Shown here one piece after another: positions 8,855 to 18,007 of a stretch of 64,000 nt of DNA. The DNA lies in contig NZ_ML142848.1 in NCBI RefSeq assembly GCF_004138485.1, positions 656,640 to 720,639 of the forward strand, written 5' to 3'. This DNA comes from Peristeroidobacter soli. GTDB lineage: Bacteria; Pseudomonadota; Gammaproteobacteria; Steroidobacterales; Steroidobacteraceae. The notes beneath the pieces were generated by a model that saw only the letters and a list, made by a program, of their open reading frames with translations, was not told where the DNA came from and ran no database searches. Position 1 is the stretch's first letter. Every line of letters starts with the position of its first letter. The position numbers were made by a program, and so were the translations under genes.

Positions 8855-9323
8855 GGAGCACCGCCTTGCGCGGAGAAGTACGCGGTGAGCGCTTCGAGCA
8901 CCTCTTCCACGAGTGTCCGAGCCGACCTAATGACCGAGGCAATTGCACCTGGGTAACGCTCGATGTTTTCGGGTTACACCAGCAGGGTTCAACCCCGTAT
9001 CGAGTTGGCTGCCGAGGCTTAGGCGGCGCCGGTTGCTCTAGGTCGCGGAAGTCATCATCGCGGGAGAGATACTCCAGCAGAGGCAACGGATCATCGCCGA
9101 CCCGGCGAACGATCCACATGAACTCCCTAACCTCCACCAGCCGCGCACCGCTCTCAATCTTCGAAATATACGACCGGCACCGGTCCAGCCGATCCGCGAG
9201 CCGCGTTTGGCTCAGACCCGCCCACCTTCTGGCCCTGGCTATGATCACCCCGACACGCTTCGCCGGGTCGGCCCGTTTCTCAGCTTTGGCGCCGCCGTCC
9301 GCGCCATCGGCGAATGACCTCAT
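8852..9323 (-). pseudogene. XRE-family HTH regulator, frameshifted
   Basis: Residues about 24-85 form a Cro/C1-type helix-turn-helix (VGVIIARARRWAGLSQTRLA, then SYISKIESGARLVEVREF). After about residue 100 the original frame turns basic and unlike the family. A shifted frame reads SARTLVEEVLEALTAYFSAQ and stops with an ATGA overlap on the next ORF, so the true C-terminus lies in that frame. The frame change lies near 8970-8985. Unless it is a base-call error, the gene is broken. A scrap of the same C-terminal coding sequence recurs at 27562-27578. In phage-like elements this type of gene is the operon's own repressor. Confidence 0.6.
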
Positions 9324-9327
9324 ACCT

Positions 9328-9537
9328 CACTGAAGCGTGCCCGTGAGCGGTTGAGTGAGGCGCGCCATCTGCTCGCCGATGGCATCAACCCGGCCGCGAA
9401 GAAGAAGGCCGAGCGCGAAGCCGACGGTATCGAAAGCCCAATGGCTGCTCGATGATTGGCTGAACAAGTCTGCGGGCAAGATCCCGCTCCGCCAGCTAAG
9501 GGCCGCCGACTCGTACCGCGACACCGTGCGTCCGCAT
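9328..9537 (+). pseudogene. Degraded DUF4102-type integrase, middle fragment
   Basis: Begins in mid-gene with SLKRARERLSEARHLLADGI and NPAAKKKAEREADG, the end of the N-terminal domain. After a frame change it continues with AQWLLDDWLNKSAGKI and SYRDTVRPHLG, the start of the core-binding domain. It has no start codon and no catalytic domain. Because SLKRAR also occurs in the fragment at 6581-6860, the two come from different integrase copies or from a duplication. It ends where the S9 peptidase gene ends on the other strand. Confidence 0.65.
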
Positions 9538-11520
9538 CTAGGGCAGATGCGCTTCGAACCATTGCACCAGGCGCGCGGTGTAATCGATGGCCGCCGGCAG
9601 CTTGCGAATCCCATGCCCCTCCTCCGGATAAGTCACGAGGACGGAACTCACGCCATGCTCCAGCAGCGCATTGTGAAACTGCACGGCCTCCTGAGGCGGC
9701 GTACAGCGATCGAGAGCACCGCAGATGCTGAGCGTGGGAGTTGTAACTTTTTTCGCATGCATGACGGGGCTGCGGTCGAAGTACTTGCCCGTGGAGTTGT
9801 GATAGGTGTCGTCGAGAAACAGCGCGACGAAATGCGGGATGTTGGAGATGAGGTGTTGCGTGACATGGTTGGAGACGGGCGCGACGGGCACGGCGGCGGC
9901 GAAACGTTGATCCTGCGTGATCAACCAGTAGCTCATGAAGCCGCCGTAGCTCACGCCGGTGACGCCGAGGCGATCAGGATCCGCGACGCCCATGGCGACG
10001 AGGTGGTCCAAGCCTGAGAGATAGTCATAAGTATCAGCGCCGCCCATGTCACCCACCACGGCGCGCGCGAACTCCTGCCCGTACCCGGCGCTGCCTCGAG
10101 GATTCGGAAGAAACACGGCGTAGCCGCGCTGAATCAACACCAGGGCATACATCGTGCCGCGCGCGAGCCAGCGAGGGCGCCAGTGGCCGACGGGTCCACC
10201 GTGGATGGCCATGACCGTCGGGTGAGGCCCTTCACCCTTCGGTGTGAGTAACCATCCCTCGATGTCCAGGCCGTCCGGTGCTTTCCAGGTGAGTCGCTCG
10301 ATGTCACGGATGGCTTGCGTAGCGTGACCGTAGCCAAGATCAAATGACTTCACTGTTCGATATCTGCCGCTCTCGATCACAGCGATCTGCGGCGCGCATT
10401 TGAACCCTTCGCCGACCAGCACGCAGTCGCCGGTCTCTCCAAATCCTGAAGCGGATGCAAACAACCCTGGCGTAGTCAGTTCGTCGCTCGCCCAGAGCTC
10501 CGTGAACGTTCCCACTCTCGCATCGCATACTCCGATCACAGTCTGGAAGCGGCGATGTCCGACGAGCACGAGCTGATGTTCGGAACGCCATTCGGTGTGA
10601 GTGACGTCGACGCGGTTCGTGTCGATGGCGCGGGCGGTGCCTGACACCACGTCGAGCAACTTCAAATCACCCGCGACGAACCAGCGATCGCTGCACACGG
10701 CCTCGACGATGGCGACGCAGGCGCCCGAGGGCGATGCCGACGGCCATCCCAATTGGTCTTTCGGGGTGAAGATCTCGCGACCGTTGCCGGTCTCGATATC
10801 GATGATCTTCAGCCGCGCGCTGTACCAAAGCCCTTCTCCGGGTCCTGCTGAAACGATGGCGGCCACGGATGAATTCCCGCACCAGGCCGATTCCCAGATG
10901 TTGCAAGCCGCGGGCCCGATGGGGCGAACGCTAACGTCGGCGAGCTCATGGATCCACGCGCGCCGCCACTGAAAGCTCTCATCGCCGGTATCGACGGCGG
11001 GAACCCATGCGGGCAACGGTTCAGCCGTGCGCTTGCTCGAAATTGCGCCCTGCCCTCCGGCGATATCGGCACCGTGTCCGGCGACACCGAGCAGGATGCG
11101 TTGGCCATCCGGCGACCAATGCAGATACTCGACCCAACCGTCGACGCGTGGCGTGCTTTGCACGGCACCCGTCTCGGGATTCAGCAGGTACAGCTGAAAA
11201 TCACCGGATGCGTGGCGATCCGACAGAAATGCGATGCGCCGACCATCGGGAGAAAACCTGGGCAGACGATCCGTGTTCGGCCCGAACGTGAGCACCCGGG
11301 TGTCGCCCGTTGCAAGCGTCGTCAAACAGATGCGGGTGGCAGGCAGGCCCTCGAGCTTGTCCATGATCGCGCCTGCGAACACGGCTCTCGTGCCATCCGG
11401 CGAAGCATTCACCTCGGCCGCATCGCTGATCTGGCCGGTGCCCGGCTGCCTGAATGTGTTGAACAGCGTTGCGATTTCGCCGTACAACGCGGTGGTTCGC
11501 AGGTCTCTTTCCACACGCAC
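9538..11520 (-). CDS. S9 family peptidase (prolyl oligopeptidase/acylaminoacyl peptidase type)
   Basis: A 660-residue protein. An N-terminal beta-propeller (about 20-390, with PRFSPDGRRIAFLSDRHASG and similar blades) is followed by an alpha/beta-hydrolase domain. The catalytic triad is S524 (GVTGVSYGGF), D604 (ICGALDRC) and H636 (PEEGHGIRKL). No signal peptide is seen, so it should act in the cytoplasm on short peptides brought in by its neighbours. It is the last gene of a cluster of sigma, FecR, TBDR, S12 hydrolase, MFS and S9, 9 bp after the MFS stop. The start is a GTG with AGGA almost touching it, so a start a few codons further in is possible. A paralogue lies at 19932-21848. Confidence 0.9.
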   Translation of the reverse strand: MRVERDLRTTALYGEIATLFNTFRQPGTGQISDAAEVNASPDGTRAVFAGAIMDKLEGLPATRICLTTLATGDTRVLTFGPNTDRLPRFSPDGRRIAFLSDRHASGDFQLYLLNPETGAVQSTPRVDGWVEYLHWSPDGQRILLGVAGHGADIAGGQGAISSKRTAEPLPAWVPAVDTGDESFQWRRAWIHELADVSVRPIGPAACNIWESAWCGNSSVAAIVSAGPGEGLWYSARLKIIDIETGNGREIFTPKDQLGWPSASPSGACVAIVEAVCSDRWFVAGDLKLLDVVSGTARAIDTNRVDVTHTEWRSEHQLVLVGHRRFQTVIGVCDARVGTFTELWASDELTTPGLFASASGFGETGDCVLVGEGFKCAPQIAVIESGRYRTVKSFDLGYGHATQAIRDIERLTWKAPDGLDIEGWLLTPKGEGPHPTVMAIHGGPVGHWRPRWLARGTMYALVLIQRGYAVFLPNPRGSAGYGQEFARAVVGDMGGADTYDYLSGLDHLVAMGVADPDRLGVTGVSYGGFMSYWLITQDQRFAAAVPVAPVSNHVTQHLISNIPHFVALFLDDTYHNSTGKYFDRSPVMHAKKVTTPTLSICGALDRCTPPQEAVQFHNALLEHGVSSVLVTYPEEGHGIRKLPAAIDYTARLVQWFEAHLP

Positions 11521-11529
11521 TCCTGAACA

Positions 11530-12780
11530 CTAAACGGCCTGGGCTTTTTCGATATCGCCGGTGACCGACACGCTGCCTCGCCAGACATGCAAAGCAGCCC
11601 ACAGGTAGCCGGGACACAGGGCGAGCAGCGCATAACGAAGCGACTCTTCACCGGCCCAGCTGCGAAACTGATCGCTCAAGAATCCCGCGGCCAGGGGTCC
11701 CAGCCCCATGCCAATGAGATTGGCGAAGAGATAGACGATCGCGATGGACGTGGCGCGCATGTGCTGCGGCACCACGGTTTGAACGGTGGCAAACAAAGGG
11801 CCGGTGGCGGTGGCGCCGCCGAGCGTCGCGAGCGCAACCAGCGCAAACGCAATTCGATAATCGGAGGTCAGATAAACACCGGCCGAGATGACACCGAAGG
11901 CTGCGAAGCCCACAGCCATGAGCTTCAACTGCAGACCTTCATTTCGCGCCGCATAGCGTGAAGCAATTTCTCCGCCGGCAATGGCACCGACAACCCCGGC
12001 GAGTCCTGCCGTCAGCGCAAACCAGGTGCCGAGCTCTCCGGTCTGCAATCCAAAGCTGCGCACGAAATAGCTCGGCTGCCATTGCCAGATCCCGGTGCCA
12101 AAAAAAAACGTAATGGAGAAACAAATGTGCAGATGACGAAACGTTCGGTTGGACCAAAGGGTCGAGATCACCCGCTTCAGGTCCGGTGGCGGGCCCGCGT
12201 CGGCATGCCGGCGGGGCGGCTCTTTCAAGGTGAAATGAGCCAGTAAGGCCAGTAGCAGGCCGGGTGCGCCGAGGATCACGAACGTTGCCCGCCAGCCGTA
12301 GAGCTCGTTCAGCCACCCTGCCAGGAAGTAACCCACGACGATACTCAACGGACCACCGAGCATATAGATCGAAACCGCTCGCGGCCGCTGCGCTCGGGAG
12401 AACGTGTCGGCGATCAGCGAATGCGCTGGCGGCACACATCCGGCCTCACCCACGGCGACGCCGACCCGTATCAGCAGCAGCTGCGCAAAACTGCCAGCCA
12501 TCCCGCACAGCGCGACCAAGCCACTCCAGAGCGCGGTCGTGATGGCAATGATCGAGACGCGATTACCGCGATCAGCCCAGCGTGCGATCGGAATGCCGGC
12601 GACGGAATAGAACAGCGCAAAGGCGATGCCGCTCAGGAACCCCAGCTGCGTGTCGCTCAAGGCAAGGTCGGCCTTGATGTCCTGCAGGGCAATCGCCAGG
12701 ATCGAGCGATCCAGAAAGTTGAACGTCAAGATGACGAGCAGGATCGCGAGCAAATAGTGCGGGCGCGACGGGCTCATCAT
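11530..12780 (-). CDS. MFS transporter, Spinster-like
   Basis: A 416-residue, 12-helix carrier. The start is set by ATGATGA overlapping the S12 hydrolase stop; the longer open frame to 12918 is rejected. It has the MFS loop signatures GIPIARWADRGNR between helices 2 and 3 and RVGVAVGEAGCVPPAHSL in helices 4-5, typical of Spinster-type carriers in TBDR clusters of Proteobacteria. In context it should move the compound taken up by the TBDR across the inner membrane to the cytoplasmic S9 peptidase. Its paralogue at 18679-19932 plays the same part in the second cluster. Confidence 0.85.
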   Translation of the reverse strand: MMSPSRPHYLLAILLVILTFNFLDRSILAIALQDIKADLALSDTQLGFLSGIAFALFYSVAGIPIARWADRGNRVSIIAITTALWSGLVALCGMAGSFAQLLLIRVGVAVGEAGCVPPAHSLIADTFSRAQRPRAVSIYMLGGPLSIVVGYFLAGWLNELYGWRATFVILGAPGLLLALLAHFTLKEPPRRHADAGPPPDLKRVISTLWSNRTFRHLHICFSITFFFGTGIWQWQPSYFVRSFGLQTGELGTWFALTAGLAGVVGAIAGGEIASRYAARNEGLQLKLMAVGFAAFGVISAGVYLTSDYRIAFALVALATLGGATATGPLFATVQTVVPQHMRATSIAIVYLFANLIGMGLGPLAAGFLSDQFRSWAGEESLRYALLALCPGYLWAALHVWRGSVSVTGDIEKAQAV

Positions 12781-14390
12781 TCGCAGGGAGCGAACGGCAG
12801 TGCGCGCGTGCGGAGCGTCGTGTACTGAAGTCCGCTCGCATCCTCGCTGAAAACCAGGAACCCGCCCCAACTCATCGAAGTCGTCGAGCGAGCGCGCCAG
12901 ATGTTCTCGGCGAGGCATTCGAGCGTGAAGTCTGCAGAGCCGAAGCGTCCCTCCGTGTGCATTCTTACTCCTTCCGCCGCTGCGAAGATCGTGAGCTCGG
13001 TCCGGGTGGCGTCGTGGCGATAGCGCCCGACAAAGTGTCCGGCACTTTTTCTCTCAGGCACGACGCGATGCAGTTCGTCACGATTGCCGAAGTCGTCGAA
13101 GAGAACTGTCACCGGCTCGAGCGAGTCTCCGACGGGCGTCACGCTCATCTTCATATATGACAGAAGCGCCGTGGGATGGAGCGTCCCGCGGTCCTCGCGC
13201 CCCTCATTGCGCTCCACGGGGATGTCGTATCCGTCCATCACCAGGATCGGATCGCCTTTATTGATCCAGGGATGATCCTGCTCGGACGCAGTCAGCTGGA
13301 GCACACGCCCAGTCGTCGGCGAGCGGAATACACCACGCGCAAAAGGTCCTTGGACGGCAGACGCGTGCGGGGCGAGCTCCGGAAGACACGTGTCCAGAAT
13401 TTCCAAAGCCAGCATCACGGCCGACACATCGTGACGATTGGTCATGACGATGAGGTCGAGCCCGGCCGCGGGCACCTTCAGCATCTGCGAATTGGCGCCC
13501 TGTCCGCCGCCGGCGTGATGGAGAATCGAGAAGCCGCGATAGTCGCCACTCATCAAACCCATGCCGTAGCCGGTCGACGAACCGTTCGCCAGGTACTGCG
13601 GTTCTTTCAACAGCCGCCACGTTGCAGCGCTGCCGACGATCGGAGCATCCATGTGCGCCATCCAGCGCAGCATGTCATCGACCGTGGAGACCATGCCGGC
13701 TTCACCCGCCAGTGCCGTGCCAACGTAGCAACGGTCGAAACCGCCCTTGCCGTCGATCATGTGCATGGTGGCGCTGTTAGGAACGAAATCGTTATCCGTT
13801 CGCCGCAGCAGCGTGTCGTGCATGCCGATCGGCGCAAAGATGCGCTCGCGCAGTACGGCTTCGAGCGACTGCCCCGAGATTTTTTCGATGACGGCACTCA
13901 GCAGCAGAAACCCGCCATTCTGATAGGACCATGCCGTCCCGGGTGCCGAGTTCACATCGTCCAGGTCCCGGTAGTACGACAGCAGATCGTCGCTCGACAT
14001 GGGGCGGCCCGTGCCGCTGAACTGCCAGGTGAGATCGTGCGGATCGCGTAAACCGCCGAGGTTACCCATGAGCTGCCGCATCGTCACACCGTGCGTGATC
14101 GAATGCAGCGCTGGCAGATATGAGCCGAGTGTGTCGTCGACACCTGCCAGCCCCTGTTCACAAAGCAACAGATACGCGAGGCAGGTGAACTGCTTGGAGG
14201 TCGAATAGATCCGCATGCGCATCGATGGCGACAGCATCACGGGCAGCTCCATGCTCGCGAGCCCGAACCCCTTGCGATAGACGACTCTGCCCTGCAAGCG
14301 GATGCCGACTGCTGCACCCGGCAGTTGGCACTGATCCAGGGCCGCGAAGATCGAATCGATGCGGCGCGAATCGAAGCTGACCTCGGTCAT
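12777..14390 (-). CDS. Serine hydrolase, class C beta-lactamase/S12 peptidase family
   Basis: A 537-residue protein with all three active-site motifs: S63-T-S-K66 (SxxK), Y156-Q-N158 (YxN) and H292-A-G294 in place of KTG. The beta-lactamase-type domain covers about 10-345. An extra C-terminal part of about 190 residues resembles the beta-barrel tails of D-aminopeptidase- and esterase-like members. No signal peptide is seen, arguing against resistance to beta-lactams and for a cytoplasmic aminopeptidase, amidase or esterase acting on the imported compound. It starts on the base after the TBDR stop, so it is tightly coupled. The second cluster lacks a counterpart. Confidence 0.85.
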   Translation of the reverse strand: MTEVSFDSRRIDSIFAALDQCQLPGAAVGIRLQGRVVYRKGFGLASMELPVMLSPSMRMRIYSTSKQFTCLAYLLLCEQGLAGVDDTLGSYLPALHSITHGVTMRQLMGNLGGLRDPHDLTWQFSGTGRPMSSDDLLSYYRDLDDVNSAPGTAWSYQNGGFLLLSAVIEKISGQSLEAVLRERIFAPIGMHDTLLRRTDNDFVPNSATMHMIDGKGGFDRCYVGTALAGEAGMVSTVDDMLRWMAHMDAPIVGSAATWRLLKEPQYLANGSSTGYGMGLMSGDYRGFSILHHAGGGQGANSQMLKVPAAGLDLIVMTNRHDVSAVMLALEILDTCLPELAPHASAVQGPFARGVFRSPTTGRVLQLTASEQDHPWINKGDPILVMDGYDIPVERNEGREDRGTLHPTALLSYMKMSVTPVGDSLEPVTVLFDDFGNRDELHRVVPERKSAGHFVGRYRHDATRTELTIFAAAEGVRMHTEGRFGSADFTLECLAENIWRARSTTSMSWGGFLVFSEDASGLQYTTLRTRALPFAPCE

Positions 14391-16916
14391 CTAGAAATTC
14401 CGTGTCAACGAAACACCGTAGGTCCTCGGCTGGATATAAGTAATGGTGTTGGGGCTCGCCGAGCCCACGCCGATCACGCCGCGCTTGTCGGCGAGGTTGT
14501 TGACGAACAGCGTGGCGCTCCAGGAGTCATCGCGCAGGCCGGCTCTCAAATCGGTCTTCGTATACGACGGCATCTGCTCACGCGGAACCGCCGCGCTCAC
14601 GGCGAAGGCTTCCTCGCGGTCACCGACATAACTGAGCGATGCGCCCAGCGAACCGGTCCAGGCACCCAGTGGGAAATCCTGATCGAGCGACAAGCTGCCG
14701 GAGAAACGACTGCTGTAGGGCAAGCGATCACCCGCCAGTGCGAAGGCACCGGAGGCTGTCGACGGCAGATCTTCCTTCAGCTCCGCATCGCTGTAGGTCG
14801 CCCACGCGGACAACGTCAGGCCATCGGTCGGTCGCGATTCCAGCGACAGCTCGATTCCCTGACTCTTGGCGCGGCTGCCGTTGTCGTTATAGCCCACGGC
14901 TGAACTGGTCAGTGCAATCTGAATGTCCTTCCAATCGATGTAGTACACCGAGGCATCGAAGGCCAGCAGCCCGTCGAACGTCTTGCCCTTCACGCCAACT
15001 TCATAGTTCAGAGTCTTGTCGGGTCCGTACTCGGTCGGGATGCCGAGCCCGATGCTCGTGTTGGGGCCGCCCGGCCGATAGCCCGAAGCGAGCCGCGCAT
15101 ACATCATGAGATCGGATGAGAGTTTGAAACGCGGGGTCACCAGATACGTGAACGCGCTGTCCTCGGAATCGAACACATCGCCTCCGCCCTGAGCACCGCC
15201 ATTGACCCACGCCAGGCTTGCAGTCTGCGCGTACGTCGCCTGGTCGCGAACGAACCGACCGCCGACCTGAACATCGAATCGATCGGTCACATCGAAGGTG
15301 AGATTGGTGAACGCCGCGTATTCCTCGAATGAGGCGATCGTCCTGAACCGCGCCAGCTCGCCGACAATCGCGGCGGTATCGAAATCGGCAGCGTAGGCCA
15401 GCTGGCTGCCGTCCGTGTCTTCATCCGCGTAATAGACTCCGACCAACCACTCGACCCGATCGCTCAAAGGCACCACGGCGCGGACCTCCTGCGTGAACCG
15501 CGTGGTCTTGCTGGGTTGAATGACTGATACGCCCGACACGCCGAAGCCGTTGAATCCCACCATCGGGATACCGTCGCGGGCAATCCCGCCCAACCCAGGG
15601 CTGAGATCGAACAGGAACGTCGTATCAACGTCGGCATAGGCACTGATCGACGTGAGCTCGACCCCACCGATCCTGGCGGAAAGATTGGCGCTGTAGATCC
15701 GGAGCTTCTTGTCATAGCCGCCCGAATCAGGAACGACGCTTTGCTCGAGATCGCCCCGATCCGCAGCCGCTGAGACGTAGTTGTTTCCGGAGGAATCGCC
15801 GTTCTGTACCAGCGCGCCGAGTTTCAACGTCACATTGTCCGAGATGCGCCAGAGCGCCGATGCGCGCCCGCCTTGCACGTCCTGTTCGTTGACGCCTGTC
15901 GCGCCATGATCCGGATCGTCGATATAACCGGCCTCGCGCCGTTTGAATCCGCTCACACGGATCGCCCAGCGGTCACTCAACGGAATGTTGACGTTACCGC
16001 GGACGCTGTAGCCGGCATCGTCTGCGTTTTCGACCCCGCTCAATCCCAGTTGCACCGAGCCTTCGAGCGCATCGGTGGACGGGTCGATGGTGACGTACTT
16101 CAGCAAGCCGCCAATGCTGCTCGCGCCGTACAGCGTACCCTGGGGTCCGCGCAGCACTTCGACGTGCGACAGATCGCTCGGGTCGACCTCGGCGACGACA
16201 TTGCCGAAGCCGGAGGATGAAGGCGAGTTATAGGAAACATCGTCGATGACCGTGCCGACGGTGGGATTCGAATATAGACCAGAGACCAGGCCGCGAATGG
16301 CGATCGTCGCGCCACCGTAGGAGCCGGGCGGAGTGAGACTCAAGCCGGGTATCCGCGTGTAGTAGTCCTGCAGTTGATTCTGGCTGCTGTTGACGAGCAT
16401 CCGGGCGCCGATCACGGAAACGGGCACGGGGACGTCTTGCAGGCGCTCTTGTTTCTTTTGTGCGGTGACAATGATCTCTTCAACGTTGAGTTCGCCGACG
16501 GCGGACGCCGAATTGCCGGAGACCGTGTCGTCCGGGCTCGATGTCGCTTGCGCCAGCCTCACTCGACCGGTCTGCTCCACCACCATCGCCGTGGGCTTGC
16601 CGATCAGGATGGCGCCATTCTTGGTCGTGCTGAAAGTGAGCCCGGTATCGCGCAGCAGCTGCGAGAGGGCGGCGAACGCATCGAGCTTCCCCTGAACCCC
16701 AGCGGTGGACTTTTCGCTGACCAGTTCGGGAGCGAACAACAATTGCTGCTGACTCTGGCGCGCAAACTCCGTCAGCGCGCTCGCCAGATTCTGTGCACCG
16801 ATGCTGAAGGCGACCGGTGCAGACTCCTCGGCATGGATTGTCATGGCACCCATCGCCAGGACCGAACACGCCACGCCAAGCAGGGCTCGTTTCACGGCCG
16901 AATGGATCAGCGACAT
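14391..16916 (-). CDS. TonB-dependent receptor with N-terminal STN signalling domain
   Basis: An 841-residue outer-membrane receptor from ATG at 16916, with GGGGAG just upstream. The signal peptide is about 1-30. The STN domain (about 35-105: FSIGAQNLASALTEFARQSQ) touches FecR to switch on the sigma factor. A TonB-box region (VEEIIVTAQKKQERLQDVPV) leads into the plug (RGLVSGLYSNPTVG; VEVLRGPQGTLYGASSIGG) and the 22-strand barrel, which ends with a terminal Phe (SLTRNF). It is closely similar to the receptor at 21853-24384 across plug and barrel, so the pair are paralogues. Its neighbours suggest a peptide-like ligand. Confidence 0.93.
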   Translation of the reverse strand: MSLIHSAVKRALLGVACSVLAMGAMTIHAEESAPVAFSIGAQNLASALTEFARQSQQQLLFAPELVSEKSTAGVQGKLDAFAALSQLLRDTGLTFSTTKNGAILIGKPTAMVVEQTGRVRLAQATSSPDDTVSGNSASAVGELNVEEIIVTAQKKQERLQDVPVPVSVIGARMLVNSSQNQLQDYYTRIPGLSLTPPGSYGGATIAIRGLVSGLYSNPTVGTVIDDVSYNSPSSSGFGNVVAEVDPSDLSHVEVLRGPQGTLYGASSIGGLLKYVTIDPSTDALEGSVQLGLSGVENADDAGYSVRGNVNIPLSDRWAIRVSGFKRREAGYIDDPDHGATGVNEQDVQGGRASALWRISDNVTLKLGALVQNGDSSGNNYVSAAADRGDLEQSVVPDSGGYDKKLRIYSANLSARIGGVELTSISAYADVDTTFLFDLSPGLGGIARDGIPMVGFNGFGVSGVSVIQPSKTTRFTQEVRAVVPLSDRVEWLVGVYYADEDTDGSQLAYAADFDTAAIVGELARFRTIASFEEYAAFTNLTFDVTDRFDVQVGGRFVRDQATYAQTASLAWVNGGAQGGGDVFDSEDSAFTYLVTPRFKLSSDLMMYARLASGYRPGGPNTSIGLGIPTEYGPDKTLNYEVGVKGKTFDGLLAFDASVYYIDWKDIQIALTSSAVGYNDNGSRAKSQGIELSLESRPTDGLTLSAWATYSDAELKEDLPSTASGAFALAGDRLPYSSRFSGSLSLDQDFPLGAWTGSLGASLSYVGDREEAFAVSAAVPREQMPSYTKTDLRAGLRDDSWSATLFVNNLADKRGVIGVGSASPNTITYIQPRTYGVSLTRNF

Positions 16917-16956
16917 CGATTCTCCCCTCCTCGGCGCTGGCATGCGCTCGTTCGGG

Positions 16957-16985
16957 GAATAAAACGCAGCGGGCTGAAAAACCCG
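16957..16985 (-). promoter_or_regulatory. Candidate FecI-type promoter of the TBDR gene
   Basis: In the 80-bp gap between the FecR gene and the receptor, the minus strand reads GGGTTTTTC, then ten bases, then CGTTTT. Related T-tract/CGTY pairs precede the other two STN receptors (24440-24460 and 62555-62577). Spacing varies between them, so this is a candidate only. Confidence 0.35.
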
Positions 16986-16996
16986 AACCGGTCTCG

Positions 16997-18007
16997 CTAC
17001 CGGCGCGCTTCGAGGACGATGCGCTTGCCGCCCGCCTGATGCGATTCGATCGGAAAATAGCCGGTGAGCGCTTCGACGAAGAGCTCGGGACGGCCGGTGG
17101 CGAAAGCACCACTGATCTTGAGATCCGCCAGTTTCGGGTCGAGCAACTCGATCTGAACGTCCGAGTACCGATTGATTTCGGCGATCGCCTCGGCCAGGCG
17201 CGTGCCTTCGAAGATCACCTGCCCGCGCCGCCAGCTCGTGACTTTCTCGGCGTCGGTGGTGCGGACGGTCGCGACCTCGCCGCCGTCGATTCGCAGTTGC
17301 TCTCCAGCCGTCAACGGCGCGAGAGCAACTTGCTTCGAAGGCATGCGAGGCTCCACACGCACCGAGCCCTCGAGCATGGTGAGCAGCACCTGATGCCCAT
17401 CGATACGAACATCGAACACCGTCCCGAGCGCCACGAATCGTCGTCCGGTCGCTTCCACCACAAACGGCCGGGTGGGGTCCTTGGCGACCTCGAACAATGC
17501 CTGACCTCGCATCAGCCGAACTCGCCGCTCCGACTCTTGGAATGCGAGGCGCAGTTCACTGCCACTGTTGAGCGTGACGTGCGAGCCGTCAGGAAGCGTT
17601 GCCGTGAGTCGCTCTCCGACCGCCGTGGCATAGTGCTCAGGACTGCGCCCAAAGGGTCTGAGGGAAAGCTGGGTGACGGCCAGAAGCCCCGCCATGGCCA
17701 AGACGAACCCCGCTGCCCAGGCGAGCGGCCTGGCCGCAGTCCGGTTTCGCCGCGTGAGCATCAACGCCGTCTCGTGCCGAAGGGCGAGCAGCGGTGCCGC
17801 CGTGGCATGGGCTTGTAGCGCACGCCAGGTCTCGCTCACCCGATCGAAGGCCTTCTGATGAGCTGCGCTAGCCATTCGCCAGGCATCGAATTCTTTTCGG
17901 AGTGCCTCAGTAACGTTCTCGTCGCGCAGCCGCTCATGCCATCGCGCTGCCGCCTCGCGCACCGGATCGTCCTCATGAGGTTGCAGGCTTTCCATGATTC
18001 TACTCAT
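16997..18007 (-). CDS. FecR-family anti-sigma/sensor protein
   Basis: A 336-residue inner-membrane protein. The N-terminal DUF4880-like segment (about 15-60; REAAARWHERL, WRMASAAHQKAFDRV) binds the sigma factor. One membrane helix lies at about 95-115, followed by a periplasmic FecR domain (about 125-225; LTATLPDGSHVTLNSGSEL, LFEVAKDPTRPFVV) and a C-terminal region that would meet the receptor's STN domain. Its start overlaps the sigma stop by eight bases; a second ATG four codons in (MESLQPHEDD) is possible. It passes the ligand-bound signal from the TBDR at 14391 to the sigma at 18000. Confidence 0.9.
   Translation of the reverse strand: MSRIMESLQPHEDDPVREAAARWHERLRDENVTEALRKEFDAWRMASAAHQKAFDRVSETWRALQAHATAAPLLALRHETALMLTRRNRTAARPLAWAAGFVLAMAGLLAVTQLSLRPFGRSPEHYATAVGERLTATLPDGSHVTLNSGSELRLAFQESERRVRLMRGQALFEVAKDPTRPFVVEATGRRFVALGTVFDVRIDGHQVLLTMLEGSVRVEPRMPSKQVALAPLTAGEQLRIDGGEVATVRTTDAEKVTSWRRGQVIFEGTRLAEAIAEINRYSDVQIELLDPKLADLKISGAFATGRPELFVEALTGYFPIESHQAGGKRIVLEARR

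Noticed and set aside
12777-14390. Beta-lactam resistance gene
   Set aside because: No signal peptide, HxG in place of KTG, an extra C-terminal domain and tight coupling to a TBDR point to a catabolic hydrolase instead.
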